Part shown: piece after piece, positions 11,228 to 22,329 of the stretch | Layout of the letters: each line of letters opens with the position of its first letter | Numbering within the stretch: position 1 is the stretch's first letter | Source of the DNA: Arbacia lixula | Lineage: Eukaryota > Echinodermata > Echinoidea > Arbacioida > Arbaciidae | Direction of reading: 5' to 3' | DNA length: 64,000 bases | Assembly: GCA_963669155.1 (NCBI GenBank) | Contig: OZ022586.1 | Span: 22,835,379-22,899,378, forward strand | Made by a program: the position numbers and the translations under genes | The notes under the pieces: generated by a model | What the model was told of the DNA's origin: nothing | Seen by the model: the letters and a program-made list of their open reading frames with translations, nothing else | Database searches by the model: none

Positions 11228-13261
11228 ACTTCTGAGTTTTGGTATTGTACAAATTCAAACTACTTGACTGTGACTGTGCATATAAAGAACAAAGCTTATT
11301 TGCTCATAAAGTACAATGGGCATCAGTACACTCAAAGCTAGATATACAAGCATCAACTGCATGTGTACACACAAAGTACATGTAGCTTGGACTAGCTGTA
11401 GTCCAATACTGTATCAACAATGAAAACTCTTCATGAGGGGCTACACTAAACTATAGTACAGTGTAAGGCTGTAACTATTCAACAGAATAGCAACAAAAGG
11501 GGTTTGGTCCTACCTGTATAGATCTGTTCCTAATTACGAAGTCTTGGACCAACTCAGACCTATCTTATCCTAGAACTGCTTGGACCTGGACCTGCAATTT
11601 GGTCCTATCAGTATTAAGATTTGGTCCTCTTTACTTGCTAGGCTTATACCTGTAACTCCTTGAGCTGGTCTTATACCTGCTTAGGCTTGGACTTGCATAT
11701 GGTCCTGTAATTGCTTAGACCTAGTCCTACTTGGTTAGGCTTGGACCAGCTATGTGGTCTTATAACTGCTTAGACCTGGTCCTACTGGCTTAGGCTTGGA
11801 CCAGCTATGTGGTCTTATAACTGCTTAGACCTGGTCCTACTGGCTTAAACTTGGCTTAGTTTATCTCGGGCCTGGTCCTGTGAAGGGTCTAGTGCTATCT
11901 AAACGACCTACTTGAACCAATACAAGAACAGTGTATGCTGTTACACTGCAGCAATCAACGAAGCGAGTAATGTATAATCATATGGCACATTACTTACAAT
12001 GACATTGATCCGTGGCTTGGAACTCTCGATAGTCTGGGACCATTACTTAGTCTTAGACTATCAAGACCTGGACCTATTAAGGTTAGAACATAATGAGTAT
12101 CATGCATAAATTCACCTGTACTTTAGGTCTGCTATTTATATAGACCACACACATCTACAACATTAATAAATTTCGCAAACTGGACCTGGACTAACTTTAG
12201 TCCTTCTTGCATTCATCAACTTAGAGTACAGTTCATAAGTCCAAATGATTAAAGTCTTTGTCCATATGTTTGTGTCTTTATTTATTTCATTGGGCGTGGG
12301 CTTGGGCTTGCTGATAGGCTGGGCGCTACAACTTCGTCCTTTCTTGTCGACTTGGAACTGGACTTGTTGCTTGGCTGGGCTTGGCTGAAACCCGATGCTG
12401 GATCCTCCGCTTGATCCTAGGCTTGTGTACAAAATTCACACTGTCACTTGCTGCTCGGTTTGCTGGCGTGAAGACTTCGGCGTGAAGTCGGCTCCAATAA
12501 AGTAAAGATGTAGAACATCAACGACAGGCGGGGCTATTCATGAGCTGCAGACGCGTCTTAGACTTTCTAGTCTAGGTCTCAACAACATGAACAAGGGCTA
12601 GGCATGAACGGCGTGAGGCTTCTGCGAAGCGTCCATTTAATGATTTAGCTTCTCTCACCCGTCATAATTTTGTTGGCGTGAAAATCATTAACTTCGAGGT
12701 ATCAGCGAAGCGTCCTTAAACTTAGGCCCCGTTTAGGCTGGTCTAGACTTGGCTTAGTCTAGAAACTATGCATCGATTACCATCGATATGTCAGTGGGAG
12801 GCTACAGCAAAGCGTTCATATTAAAACGAGCCTCTCTCACTTCACAAGTATGATAATTAGCCCTTTTCTTTTACAGCAAAGCGTCTTTTGAATTTGAGTG
12901 ACTTTAACTGGCGTTATTCACTTACTCATGCACGTACGGCATAGCGTCCATTTCGTAAACGTGCGAACTATCGATGCAATGGCTGAGGCTTGGTTCTGGC
13001 ACTGTGCTGTTTATACCAGATCTCCGTGACTGGGCTTGCGGCTGCGAGTGCTCCATCCACAGTGGACGTGCGTAATACTGCTGGCTTGCAGTGTGTTTAC
13101 CATTGCATTGCGTTCTCTGTGCGGGCTGTGGTGTTGACCGTGTGTGCTAAGCTATGGCTGCTCAGCGGCTGATGATCCAATGTCCGCGGTCAACTTCCAA
13201 AGTTGTCCGAAGTGCAGTTTAGTCACTGGACAGAAATTCCTAATTAATCTCATTTTGATGT
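11228..13261 (-). other. Long 5' leader of the Gypsy element
   Basis: About 2 kb between the primer-binding site and the gag start. It contains no long frame on the element's strand. It is rich in degenerate GGACCTGG/AGGACCA words and includes an internal 55-bp tandem repeat. This is much longer than a typical Mag-clade leader and may carry packaging or regulatory signals; that role is inferred. Confidence 0.7.
11736..11856 (-). repeat. 55-bp tandem repeat in the Gypsy leader
   Basis: The unit begins TAGGCTTGGACCAGCTATG and recurs after 55 bp, with a partial third copy. The first two copies are almost identical. Confidence 0.8.
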
Positions 13262-13279
13262 ATCCCATCCTCGTCGCCA
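13262..13279 (-). other. Primer-binding site matching tRNA-Ser
   Basis: Plus-strand TCCCATCCTCGTCGCCA (13263-13279) has the form of a tRNA 3' end including CCA. From recalled tRNA sequences it matches animal tRNA-Ser(GCU), whose acceptor stem begins GACGAGG. It lies 3 nt from the 5' LTR. Confidence 0.85.
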
Positions 13280-13282
13280 AAA

Positions 13283-13452
13283 TGTTATGTTCTTATGTTA
13301 TGAGTTCTTGTGTGGACAACATAATAATGAGATAATCTGCACAGAGATCTTAAGTAGTGTCTGGTTTAATAAACGCCATGTTTGAACTCTCTCGCGCATG
13401 CGTACAAGGTGCCTTGAAGCTACAGCCTGTAGTCTTCATTCAATACTTAACA
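13283..13452 (-). repeat. 5' LTR of the Gypsy element
   Basis: Same 170-bp sequence as 5709-5878, followed by target duplication GCTTT. On the minus strand this is the promoter-bearing LTR. Its outer edge lies about 120 bp upstream of the start codon of the divergently oriented gene at 13572. Confidence 0.95.
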
Positions 13453-13571
13453 GCTTTGAAATACTTCTACTCGCTACAACAAACACGAAAGCCAAGCGCT
13501 CACAGTGAATGTGTTCTTGCACAGTCTACACGCATAATCGGCGTGGCGCGAGTTGAGAAAGGGCAACGAAA

Positions 13572-16500
13572 ATGATGCGTCTTCTGCAACTTGGAGTGGC
13601 GATTGCCTTTTGTCTCTTACCAATAACTGGTATGTATATCTTTGCTGTTTCGTTTTTTTTTTAATGTTCTGTCGCTATCTAAGCTATAGGGATGTGCTGA
13701 TGCACTGATTTTATACAACGTTGTACTATCATACAAATATACTTTTCTCAACTCGCATCGTGTTTACGACATGGGATTATCCCTTAACGTATCAATAAGC
13801 CAGTTCATAGTTACATCATCGTCGGACACTCCATCGAATCAAGAACGACTATAGGGATTTGATCATGAAGCTGTGTACGTGTGTTATTTTACAGAGTGCC
13901 TATATTGACAATAAAAGAAGGTGCACATGGTGGAATGTTCTTTCAGTACCTTTTCCCATAGCTCAATCGTCGTTTTCATATTTGCATTATAATGGGTAAG
14001 CCTATATGGAATTTCCATTTTACTCTGTGAGTGGTACAATTAGCTCGAGGTCATTCGTACCAGTATGCGCACATTGCAACTATGACCTCGCTTATTGGAT
14101 GATTATGGGTCATCGAGTGCAAGGCCAGGTTTTATAGAAAATGATAATGTCTATACCAAATAGTATAACAGAGTGACGAACTCATCATATTTATTTACAT
14201 CAAATGGTAAATCACAATGAAGAGAAAAGGCCCAGACAGCATGATATAAATCGAATTGAGTCTAATTGCACCATCATTACCTCTCCCTTAAGTATGGACA
14301 TGCAAATGCGCAATCAAATCAAAAGGCTCGAAAAAGTTGAATGTAATCTTCCGATTAAGCTAATTAAATGCTTTTCCTTGACATGTTAGCTTTTTCGGAA
14401 CACCAAGAACTTACGACTATTACTTGCCCTACAATGTGGTTGGACAAAGAGCAGAAGAGGGTTGCCATGGAAGCTAAGGAGCTTCAAACAGTACCGGCTT
14501 ATTTGGCGGGAAAGGTTAAGCATACTGCTATACGTCTGGATTCCCTTGCCACGAACATGGTGATGTGTGTGCCTCCAGGTATGGATATTTTTTTCTTTTT
14601 GTTCGTTTTTAGTGTTTTCTTGCAAGTGAAAGCTACTTAATGTGCTCACAAAATTGAGAAATAGGGTCTGACTAATGTCACGAGCTGTTATGAACAGTCG
14701 AGCGTTCGTGATCGCATAACTGTCAAGAGGTATCATCGCATAAAGGCTGCTAAGAGATTTTACAATTTTCACGATTTAATTACTGTCTAAGAGGTGTACC
14801 TTGTATTTCCGATGTGCTCTTATAGCTGCTTTTGAGTTTTAGTATTGATGGTTAATCTTAGCCGTATAAAATAAGTGAGCACTTGTGAAATTTAATATTT
14901 TCTGACTTTTCTATAAAAAATATATATATTTTTCAAAGAAATGTTACGGATACAACCAGTAATGGTAAGGGTAACGTGGTCTATCCTGTAAATTAATGTA
15001 AAAAAAAGTCGGAATGAGACTCTAAGGTATGTGTTTCCATGCTATCATATCTTGACCCGTGATCTAGAAATAGCTTGGGTCATAAAGTCGATGCCCGGTA
15101 AGAAAAAGATTGCAGGTTCAAATTCATCTAGGTCCATTGTTTTTATTCATTTACAAAGTGGAGCACGCTATGCTGACTACTACTGTGGGAAGATTTATTT
15201 TCAAAATTGAAAGTGCCCCAGAAAGCACTTTCACTAAAATTTAGCCAAAAAATAAAATTGTTTCAGGTGTACGGTTAACATGGTAACCAGCAATATGGCG
15301 TCCATCAATCATATAGAAAGCAATAAAATTCGCAAATGGGCTATAAAATCTAGCAGAATCGGAGGAGAAGACGTGTGGGTGCTCCACAGAATATAGTATA
15401 GTGAAAAGAATATAGTAAAGGACTTTAATAAGTTGAAATAGTCACGATTATGAAGTTCAGATGATTCAAAATGGCGTCCAAGATGGTCGCCACTAAGGAC
15501 CACGTTTTATAAAAAACTATACATCAAACATTTTCTTCACTACGTGCGTAATGTTTCTTGGTCAACTGTTTGATATTTGAGGATTTAACTGTTTGATGCC
15601 TTAATAATTCGGTACACCGTTGCTATGGTGACTTGCATCAAATTACAATCATGTTGTTAAGTGGCAGTAGAATATTTTAATGTAATATAATCGCCGTTAA
15701 TTTTAATTCAACGTTGCTTTTTTCAGAGGTTTGTACTTGTGGCCATAATTTATCTTATAAAAAAGTTAGATAAGTTTTCATCTCATGTTGCCATGGTAGA
15801 AAACGTTCACAGAATACTTCATTAGGACCAAAACTAGGAACACGGTTTAAAAAAGATTTACAACTTAAATGACCGTTAAACATAGGTAATGTCTTTCTAT
15901 ATATTTTGTGTTTTTTTTCTCTTTCATCCTGCGTATTTGTTTCTCCTACCTTTATTTCTACTTGCTTTCCATACACCCCTGCTACTTTCATAGATCATAT
16001 ATATTGTATGAATATTGTATTGACATTTTTAGATTATTATCATTATTACATTACCCAATGAATAACAGAATATTTTCTTAGAGCCTCTAGAGCGTCAGTA
16101 TTGAGAGGGAGTAGTGGTGAGTAAGGGCTTTACAAAATACCCGTTGAGTTGTACATATCGCCCTTGCACGTCACGTGTTCTTCAGACTGGTTACAAAGAA
16201 GATTGGACTCCACGAAGTTCACGGAAGCTTCACGAAGGTCTGGTCGGATGGCTATGCTGCAATGCTTCCCTATCTTAAGGTGGAGCTGATAGGACCGACG
16301 CCAAACGGAAATCTTTCTATAAGAGCTCAGTTGTGGGCTTTTAAAGTTCCACCCCTCCTTTTTCATCCTTTCCTTGCAGGGCGGACGAAAGAATTGACAC
16401 AAAATCCGCCAAAATTATGAGAGTGGGGGCGTACTTACCAAGCCATTGGCTGCCTTGAAAAAGGCTTAAAGAGGGTAATATAGAGTCCACATTCTGTCTA

Positions 16501-19500
16501 ACAAGGGGGATGGGCAGCGTCTCATCCCTTCGAGGCTAGTAGAGAGCCCGTGGTAACCGGCAGTTTAGAAGCAGAGGGGTAAGGGGGTGTTTTTTAAATG
16601 TTATCTAGAGCTACATGTAGCAGCTAGCATTACTGCCCCTCCCCCACTAATGGTGTGGCAATTTTCTTACTGTGCTCATGACTTGTAATGGTTTCCTGCC
16701 TTTCCCTGCCTATAAAGAGCCGTGCCAGAACGGCGGCTTTCGAACTGGAGAGGGGTATAACTATCGCTGCGTTTGTCGAGGTCGATCTACTGGGAAGCAC
16801 TGCGAATGTAAGTCATTATTTCAACTCAATTTACACACAAGATACACACAATGCATTCCAACAGAGCTGTAGTTTATTTATTACACAAAGGATAAATACC
16901 TTGAGAAGGACGTGTTCATGCAAATTGGAGCAAATCGTCGATATTAAACAAAACATCCCCACATTAAAGTTGTGCGTTAATTTGCCGTAAAAATGTACAA
17001 GTTCTTTTGGCAGTAATTTTCTTATGTGATGGTGTAATGATATCAGTTTACGTTGTTACAAAATAGACATAAATGTACGTCAATAATAGGTTCTAGGCCT
17101 ATGTTTGTTCTATTCAGACGATCATGAAATATCTTGAAATATCAATTTCATCTTTATTTCCAATCTAAAAGAGATAATACAATTTTCACATCATATTATA
17201 CAAATTCAACGTAAAGTGTGATGTGGCAAGAACAACAACAACAAAAGAATACGATACACATTTTGCAGCGTATCACATACAAAATTGAAATATCATGTTA
17301 CGTTATAATGTCTTCCGCTCCTGTTTTTGGTGCTTGGGCTTGCATATTAATGTAGCAACCACATGTGTAGAACAACGCTCTGCATATAGAACCGAGATGG
17401 GTGATACTCGTGTTTTCCGAAGGTTCATTATTCGGAACACACATATTTCACATACCCAGGGGCTCGTTGATCCGAAATTGAAGTCGGGCTCGTTTATTAC
17501 AACTATCTTCGGAAAAACTGTGTATAACCATGAAAACCTTTGAATTGCATTAAAAATGTTTCTCTTTGAAACGTGTGAGAAAAAAAACAACCAGTACATC
17601 AAGACCATCTTTCGTGTCTGCCCTAAGCTATCTTTCTATCCAGGTTTCACTCCATAGCTGGAATTCACAAAGAAAGCTCAATTTTAGTCGATGGATCTTA
17701 AAGTTCATGGTTTAAAACCTTGTTGGTTTAAACCAACATTGAACTGACATATCCATGGACTAAACTGTGAATGGAGTATCAAAAGCGAGTTCTAAATCCA
17801 ATCCCTGGTCTACAAATACAACTTATTCTTGAAATGCAAATTTGGTAGTCAATTGTTTAGTTCATGGCCTATACCGTGGTTTGTCATGGATCAGAACAAC
17901 ATGGCCATTTCCATACCTACAGATTGCCAAAATATTATGGGAGGCTCGAAATACTTCGCGGATATGTTGAAGTCAGTCAGGTCCTCGTTCAAGATGACGG
18001 CAAACGGCACCGATTACAGTGTCCTCTTTCGCGAACAGGACAATACAAGAACCTACATGGGTAAGTTTCTTTTTTTCCATGGTTACTCAACGATTTTCAT
18101 TAGCATCATCATAATTGTATGACAGTTATGTAAACGGTTCGTTCAATGTATAGGTACTCGTCTCAAAATCGCCTATTTGTATGGTATCTTCATGTACAGT
18201 TATATGTTTTTGTTTTGTAGTATTGCATTCAGACACAATTGCATAGGCAACATGGTGCGCTGTTAAAACCATGGTCATAGATAATTTGCGTCGGCCACTT
18301 TTATGTAGGTTATCCCTAATACAGTGGTTATGAAACTCGGCAACCATTGCTGTATGCCTTAACGATGATAAGTATGGAAAAGTGAAAAAAGGGAAAGCAC
18401 TCGTTATTCCGAAAGTTCGTTATTCCGAACGTTACGCGACAAATGCTCGGTTTAACGAAGCCTTTTTCGTTTTCGAACTAACGAGCATCGAGGTATAGGC
18501 AATTTACCTGTTTCGGAATTACGAACCTTCGGAATAACGAACCTTTGAAATAACGAAACTTCGGGATATCGAATTTAACGAAAAAAAAAATATTTTTCGA
18601 AATCTTACTGTCATAACTTCATGAACATTCTGCATTGTCACGAGGAAAGATGAAAGATGATTTTTTTTTGCGTTTAAAACACTCAGTTTCCTAGCGATTA
18701 GAGTCTACATTAATACACCAAATTGCATCGGCAAGTGGATCGTTCAGCTCTGCTTGCATGAACACCTCACTGCGGTGTGGAGAGTTGCGTTGTCTAGGCT
18801 ACAGGAAACGATGACTTTTGAAAGACTTAGGGAAGCCTTTTCACAGCGGTCGATTTATTCATCCTTATACCTGTTCTTGCGCCCACTGTGCTGACACCTC
18901 GTTTTTTTGCAAGCGATCGCCTGTTTTTTTTTATGCCTCCGCCACGAAGTGGCCGGAGGCATTATGTTTTCGGGTTGTCCGTCCGTCCGTCCGTCCCGAA
19001 TCCGTTTAGGCAATATCTTGAGAACCGTCAAGCAGATTTGCTTCAAACTTGGTTCATGTATGTATTGCATAAAACTAATGAAGTGTGTAAAATTGGGGTC
19101 AAATCTGATTGAGGTCAAAGGTCAAAGGTCAATGAACTTTGTAAAAATTGTTCAAAAATGACCTTTTCCACAATAAATCCAAATCCAAGGATGCAATTGT
19201 CATTAAGCATGGTACAAATATGGATCACTACTTGGGGATAGACTGGTGACATTTTTGGTAAAATTCCTGAAAGGTCAGAGGTCAAAGGTCAATGAAATTT
19301 GTGAAAATTTGCCAAAAATTGACCTTTTTCACAGTAAATCCAAATCCAAGGATGCAATTTCCATTAAACATGGTACAAAGATAGATCACTACTAGTGGAT
19401 AGACTGGTGACATTTTTGGTAAAATTCCTGAAAGTTCAGAGGTCAAAGGTTAATGAACTTTGCCAAAATTGGCTAGAAATTGCCCCAAACTTTAAATTTT

Positions 19501-20984
19501 TCACAATAAATCCAAATCCAATGGTGCAATTCCAACCAAACATAGTGAAACGATGGATCACTACTTGGGGGTAGACTGGTGACATTGTTGGTGAAATTCC
19601 TGGAAGGTCAGAGGTCAAAGGCCAATGAACTTTGCAAAAATTGATATTTTTCACAATAATTCCAAATCCAAATCCAATGTCACAATTCTAACTAAACATG
19701 GTACAGAGATGTATCACTTCATGGAGGTAGACTGGTAAAAGATTAGGTAAAACTCCTGAGAGTTCAAAGGTCAAAGGTCCATGAACTTTGCCAAAAATTA
19801 GCTTAAAATTGCCCCCAAAGTGATAATTTTTAAAATATATCCAAATCCAATGGAGCAATACCAACCAAACATGGTGCAAAAATGGATCACTGCTAGACTG
19901 ATGACATTTTTGGTGAAATTTCTCAAAGGTCGGGGATCAAAGGTCAATAAACTTTGCCAAAATTGGCTAAAAATTGCCCCCAAATAGATATTTTTCATAT
20001 TGAATCCAATACTGATGATTCAATTCAAACCAAACCTAGTTAGAGAGATGTATCACTTTATGGAGGTAGACTGGTGAAGTTTAGGTAAAATTCCTAAAAG
20101 GTCAAAGGTCAATAAACTTCACCTCAAAAATTGGCTAATTTTGAATAAACTTGATGCAAGGATGGATTTAGACAGACTGTTTAGATTTGAAGTCAAAGAA
20201 ATAATAGGTCAAAAGAACATTGCCAAACTTAGCTAAACTTAAAAAAAGAAAATGTGATATTTTCATTTCACATAGGAGCAAAGGTACATTGCCCACCAAA
20301 CATACACATTTTCTGAGAATAGCAAAGAGGCGGAGGCATATTTATCGACTGCATGGCAGTCGAATTGCTCTAGTTTATTATTATCATTCTATAGAAACTA
20401 CAAATTGTCTGCAAAACATTACCATATTTGGATTGTACAGCCTGTGTGTCGGTAAAACGGAAAAGTGCTAGGCAATGTTGAATTTCACCGTTCATATACT
20501 TCGTTTGTCAGCATACACAACGAGGGCGGGGGATGCCCTCTCACATGCCACATCACCTCCATTTTCCATCCCTAGTGATATTTTCTTGCGCTGTGTCTCA
20601 CCCTCAAACACTCCATATGGCTGCCTAATGCTCTGTATCATGTTCAGACTTAACTTGTACGCTTTCTCCTGCCCTTTTTTTATTCTCTCAGACATATGTC
20701 TTAAAAATCACCTCTTCTACATAGTCAAGTGTGTAACACGTGGCAGTTGGAGGTGCAGTACACTCAGCTCTTACTCTAACCCCAGCCTGTGCAACCCTCA
20801 GAGTCCCTTGGTGTTCTGGTTCAACATCGGCAGAGGCTACTTCCACATCGGCGTAGAGGGAGACAGAGCGCCATTCCTGACTGTCAATGACACGAGATTG
20901 CCGTACCCGGTCACGAGGATATTACCCGGGATACTTGGAATGAATAACTTCCTCGTAATCAAAATCACAGGAACGTGTAAATAA
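13572..20984 (+). CDS. Secreted EGF protein with a farnesoic-acid methyltransferase-like domain
   Basis: Five exons are supported by splice sites. 13572-13629: signal peptide MMRLLQLGVAIAFCLLP, phase 1. 14390-14578: a 63-residue segment with two Cys, family unknown, phase 1 at both ends. 16718-16807: EGF-like EPCQNGGFRTG with YRCVCRGR, phase 1. 17861-18060: contains MTANGTDYSVLF. 20692-20984: FYIVKCVTRGSW, then FWFNIGRGYFHIGVEGD, stop TAA. The last two exons join in phase (Met then Gly/Asp) and together resemble the Methyltransf_FA (FAMeT-like) fold found in many invertebrate secreted proteins, where it is not catalytic. The EGF exon ends in phase 1 but the next exon requires phase 2, so an exon between 16808 and 17860 is probably unrecognised, or the gene is damaged. 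No transmembrane helix is visible. A possible AATAAA lies at 21194. Confidence 0.6.
14942..15195 (+). repeat. SINE family copies in inverted arrangement (intron 2)
   Basis: The left part matches the body of the SINE at 1105-1262 (CTATCCTGTAAATTAATG). The right part carries a plus-oriented B-box-like GCAGGTTCAAATTC followed by the same body in reverse complement (CATTTACAAAGTGGAGCA). The result is two outward-related SINE ends with arms of about 45 nt. Confidence 0.5.
15196..16717. other. Rest of intron 2, nothing coding
   Basis: A small hairpin GAAAGTGC-8 nt-GCACTTTC lies near 15209-15232. No further exon or repeat family was recognised up to the EGF exon. Confidence 0.35.
17649..17780. repeat. 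Fold-back element with palindromic centre
   Basis: The ends pair as ACTCCATAGCTGGAATTCAC against the reverse complement of GTGAATGGAGT. Inner arms (TTTAGTCGATGGAT, AAGTTCA) pair with TTGAACT and ATCCATGGACTAAA. The centre contains the perfect palindrome GTTGGTTTAAACCAAC. It looks like a small MITE or fold-back element 80 bp upstream of an exon. Confidence 0.55.
18395..18595. repeat. MITE-like element with CGTTATTCCGAA ends
   Basis: The left side carries repeated TCGTTATTCCGAA. The right side carries the complement (TTCGGAATAACGAA) several times, so the two ends form imperfect inverted repeats around a short centre. A diverged related stretch occurs at about 17415-17520. Confidence 0.55.
18930..20375 (+). 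repeat. ATGCCTCCGC repeat element with internal 163-bp tandem units
   Basis: Starts with a hairpin (ATGCCTCCGC...GGAGGCAT), then a (TCCG)n tract. Next come about seven diverged tandem units of 157-171 bp, each holding AGGTCAAAGGTCA-like words and CAAATCCAAG. It ends with GCGGAGGCAT (20330-20339) and a small hairpin CGACTGCATGGCAGTCG. The ends are inverted relative to one another, as in a non-autonomous DNA element. It sits in the last intron of the EGF gene. Further copies lie at 58140 and 59486. Confidence 0.75.
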
Positions 20985-21215
20985 GTATATACGCACAAAT
21001 ACACTCGTCTAATACGTCATTGGAGGCTTAAATTAATAACCTGTTTTCGCACCCAACTCCATCGTCCTTGTGTTTGTTTTCGGCGAGGTTGTTAATAGAA
21101 GAAATTATATTCCACATACTAAGAATGTTGCTATATGATTGGTCAAGAGTTGATCACGTGATGACGCGTAGTTTTCCTATCAGATCACCTGAGAATAAAC
21201 GTTCGTTACACTCTA

Positions 21216-21413
21216 GGTGATAGTACTTTTGGTTTTGCTGAAGTGGAACATTTGCTGCAAGAAAGTGAAAGTAAACATACAAAGAGACAATTGAAGTTTA
21301 GCCTTCGAATATTTCAGGAGTTTTGCGCAGCACTAGGGGACGTCGGGTTTGACCTGCTAGCGGAAATCGACTTGAACTCATTGCTATTGGGTCAACTGCT
21401 TGGAAAATTCTAG
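21216..21413 (+). pseudogene. Crypton-like (KIAA1958/DUF3504-type) N-terminal fragment
   Basis: An open stretch of 65 codons reads FAEVEHLLQESESKHTKRQ, LKFSLRIFQEFCAALGD and LNSLLLGQLLGKF before a TAG. The pattern 'acidic start - xxTKRxxKxxLxxFxEFC - LxxLLGKF' resembles the N-terminal helical domain of Crypton-type tyrosine recombinases and their domesticated relatives. It ends at KF, exactly where the family continues with Tyr; a GTGAGT donor lies 4 nt on. No catalytic part was found nearby, so this is a solo exon or relic. The match is from memory of the family pattern. Confidence 0.4.
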
Positions 21414-21904
21414 TGGTGAGTCGTATAGTAAAAAAAATCTATGCAAGCTTTGCGGTATGGTTTGCAAAAATATTTTTTGAATTTGCGGGACCTAGACATT
21501 GTAGGATACTAATTTTGCAGAGTCAGGTCGTGGGTTTAGTGTTAGTGTTAGTGTGTTAGTGCTTCTGTTGAAACTATAAAAGTCCAAGTTAAGAACAAGA
21601 ACAGAAATGCGACGTTTCAGTTTAGTAACTGCTTTGTGAAAATTTACAACTAACGTTACTAGCGTTAGAGTAAACGTTAGACCAGGCCTAGCAATGTTAG
21701 CTGATAATGCTAAGGCTGTGCGGAATTGTTTTTCTTGTGAAGTTGTGAACTATGATTGGCGTCTCTTCACGGCATTTGCATTCATAATCAGCATCATGAT
21801 TCAGGTAAACTTAATCCATACCGTAGTGTTGTTCGTAGCCTCCCCCTCCAATAACCAGAATATGGTCTAAAAGTGAGATTCAACGATAGACCTAACGTTA
21901 GATT

Positions 21905-22329
21905 TTCGGTAGTAGCACCGACCCGAACGCTTTTGTACGTCAAATTGACATTTTTTTTTGTTGTAGATAGATGGTTTCAGATATTGCTCTAAGCTCTAGG
22001 AGCCCGTAGGAGCAGGAGCTCGATTCATTTTTTTTTTAATTTCCTGCGGCTTGGGAAAATCAACGGAAATTCAAGTTGCGCCTCGGCCGCAACACCGCGA
22101 GAGCTCCCCTATGGCGATCAATAATTTTCCGCTGACACACATAAAAGCAGCTCGAAAGAAATACTGTATTGCATACTGCATACTGCATACGGCCTACTGC
22201 AACAAATTTTGTCACCAGGCAGAAAGCATGCGCAGTAGTGCCAAGGCCGAAGAAACCAAAAAGTACGACTACGTAGCTGCACCGACCCGAACGCTTTTAA
22301 CGCTAAATTGTCATTTTTTTGTATAAATT
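21905..22329. repeat. Segment bounded by 45-bp direct repeats
   Basis: CACCGACCCGAACGCTTTT occurs at about 21918 and again at about 22280, followed both times by an AAATTG-CATTTTTTT stretch. The enclosed 360 bp contains GCATACT short repeats (22170-22195). Confidence 0.5.

Larger units (their letters stand above)
5709..13452 (-). mobile_element. Complete Gypsy (Mag-like) LTR retrotransposon, 7.7 kb
   Basis: Two 170-bp LTRs (5709-5878 and 13283-13452) begin TG and end CA and appear identical base for base. Both outer edges carry the same 5-bp duplication GCTTT (5704-5708 and 13453-13457), the mark of integrase insertion. Read on the minus strand the order is LTR, 3-base gap, tRNA-Ser primer site, a 2-kb leader, one fused gag-pol frame, a 1.1-kb 3' region, polypurine tract, LTR. 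No env frame is visible. Identical LTRs and an unbroken 4.3-kb frame indicate a very recent insertion that may still be active. The fused gag-pol, small LTRs and tRNA-Ser primer resemble the Mag clade, which includes sea-urchin SURL elements; the clade call is an inference. Confidence 0.95.

Noticed and set aside
20475..20691. Upstream part of the open frame before the last exon of the EGF gene
   Set aside because: Lies before a strong pyrimidine tract and CAG acceptor and does not fit the phase-1 joint; treated as intron.
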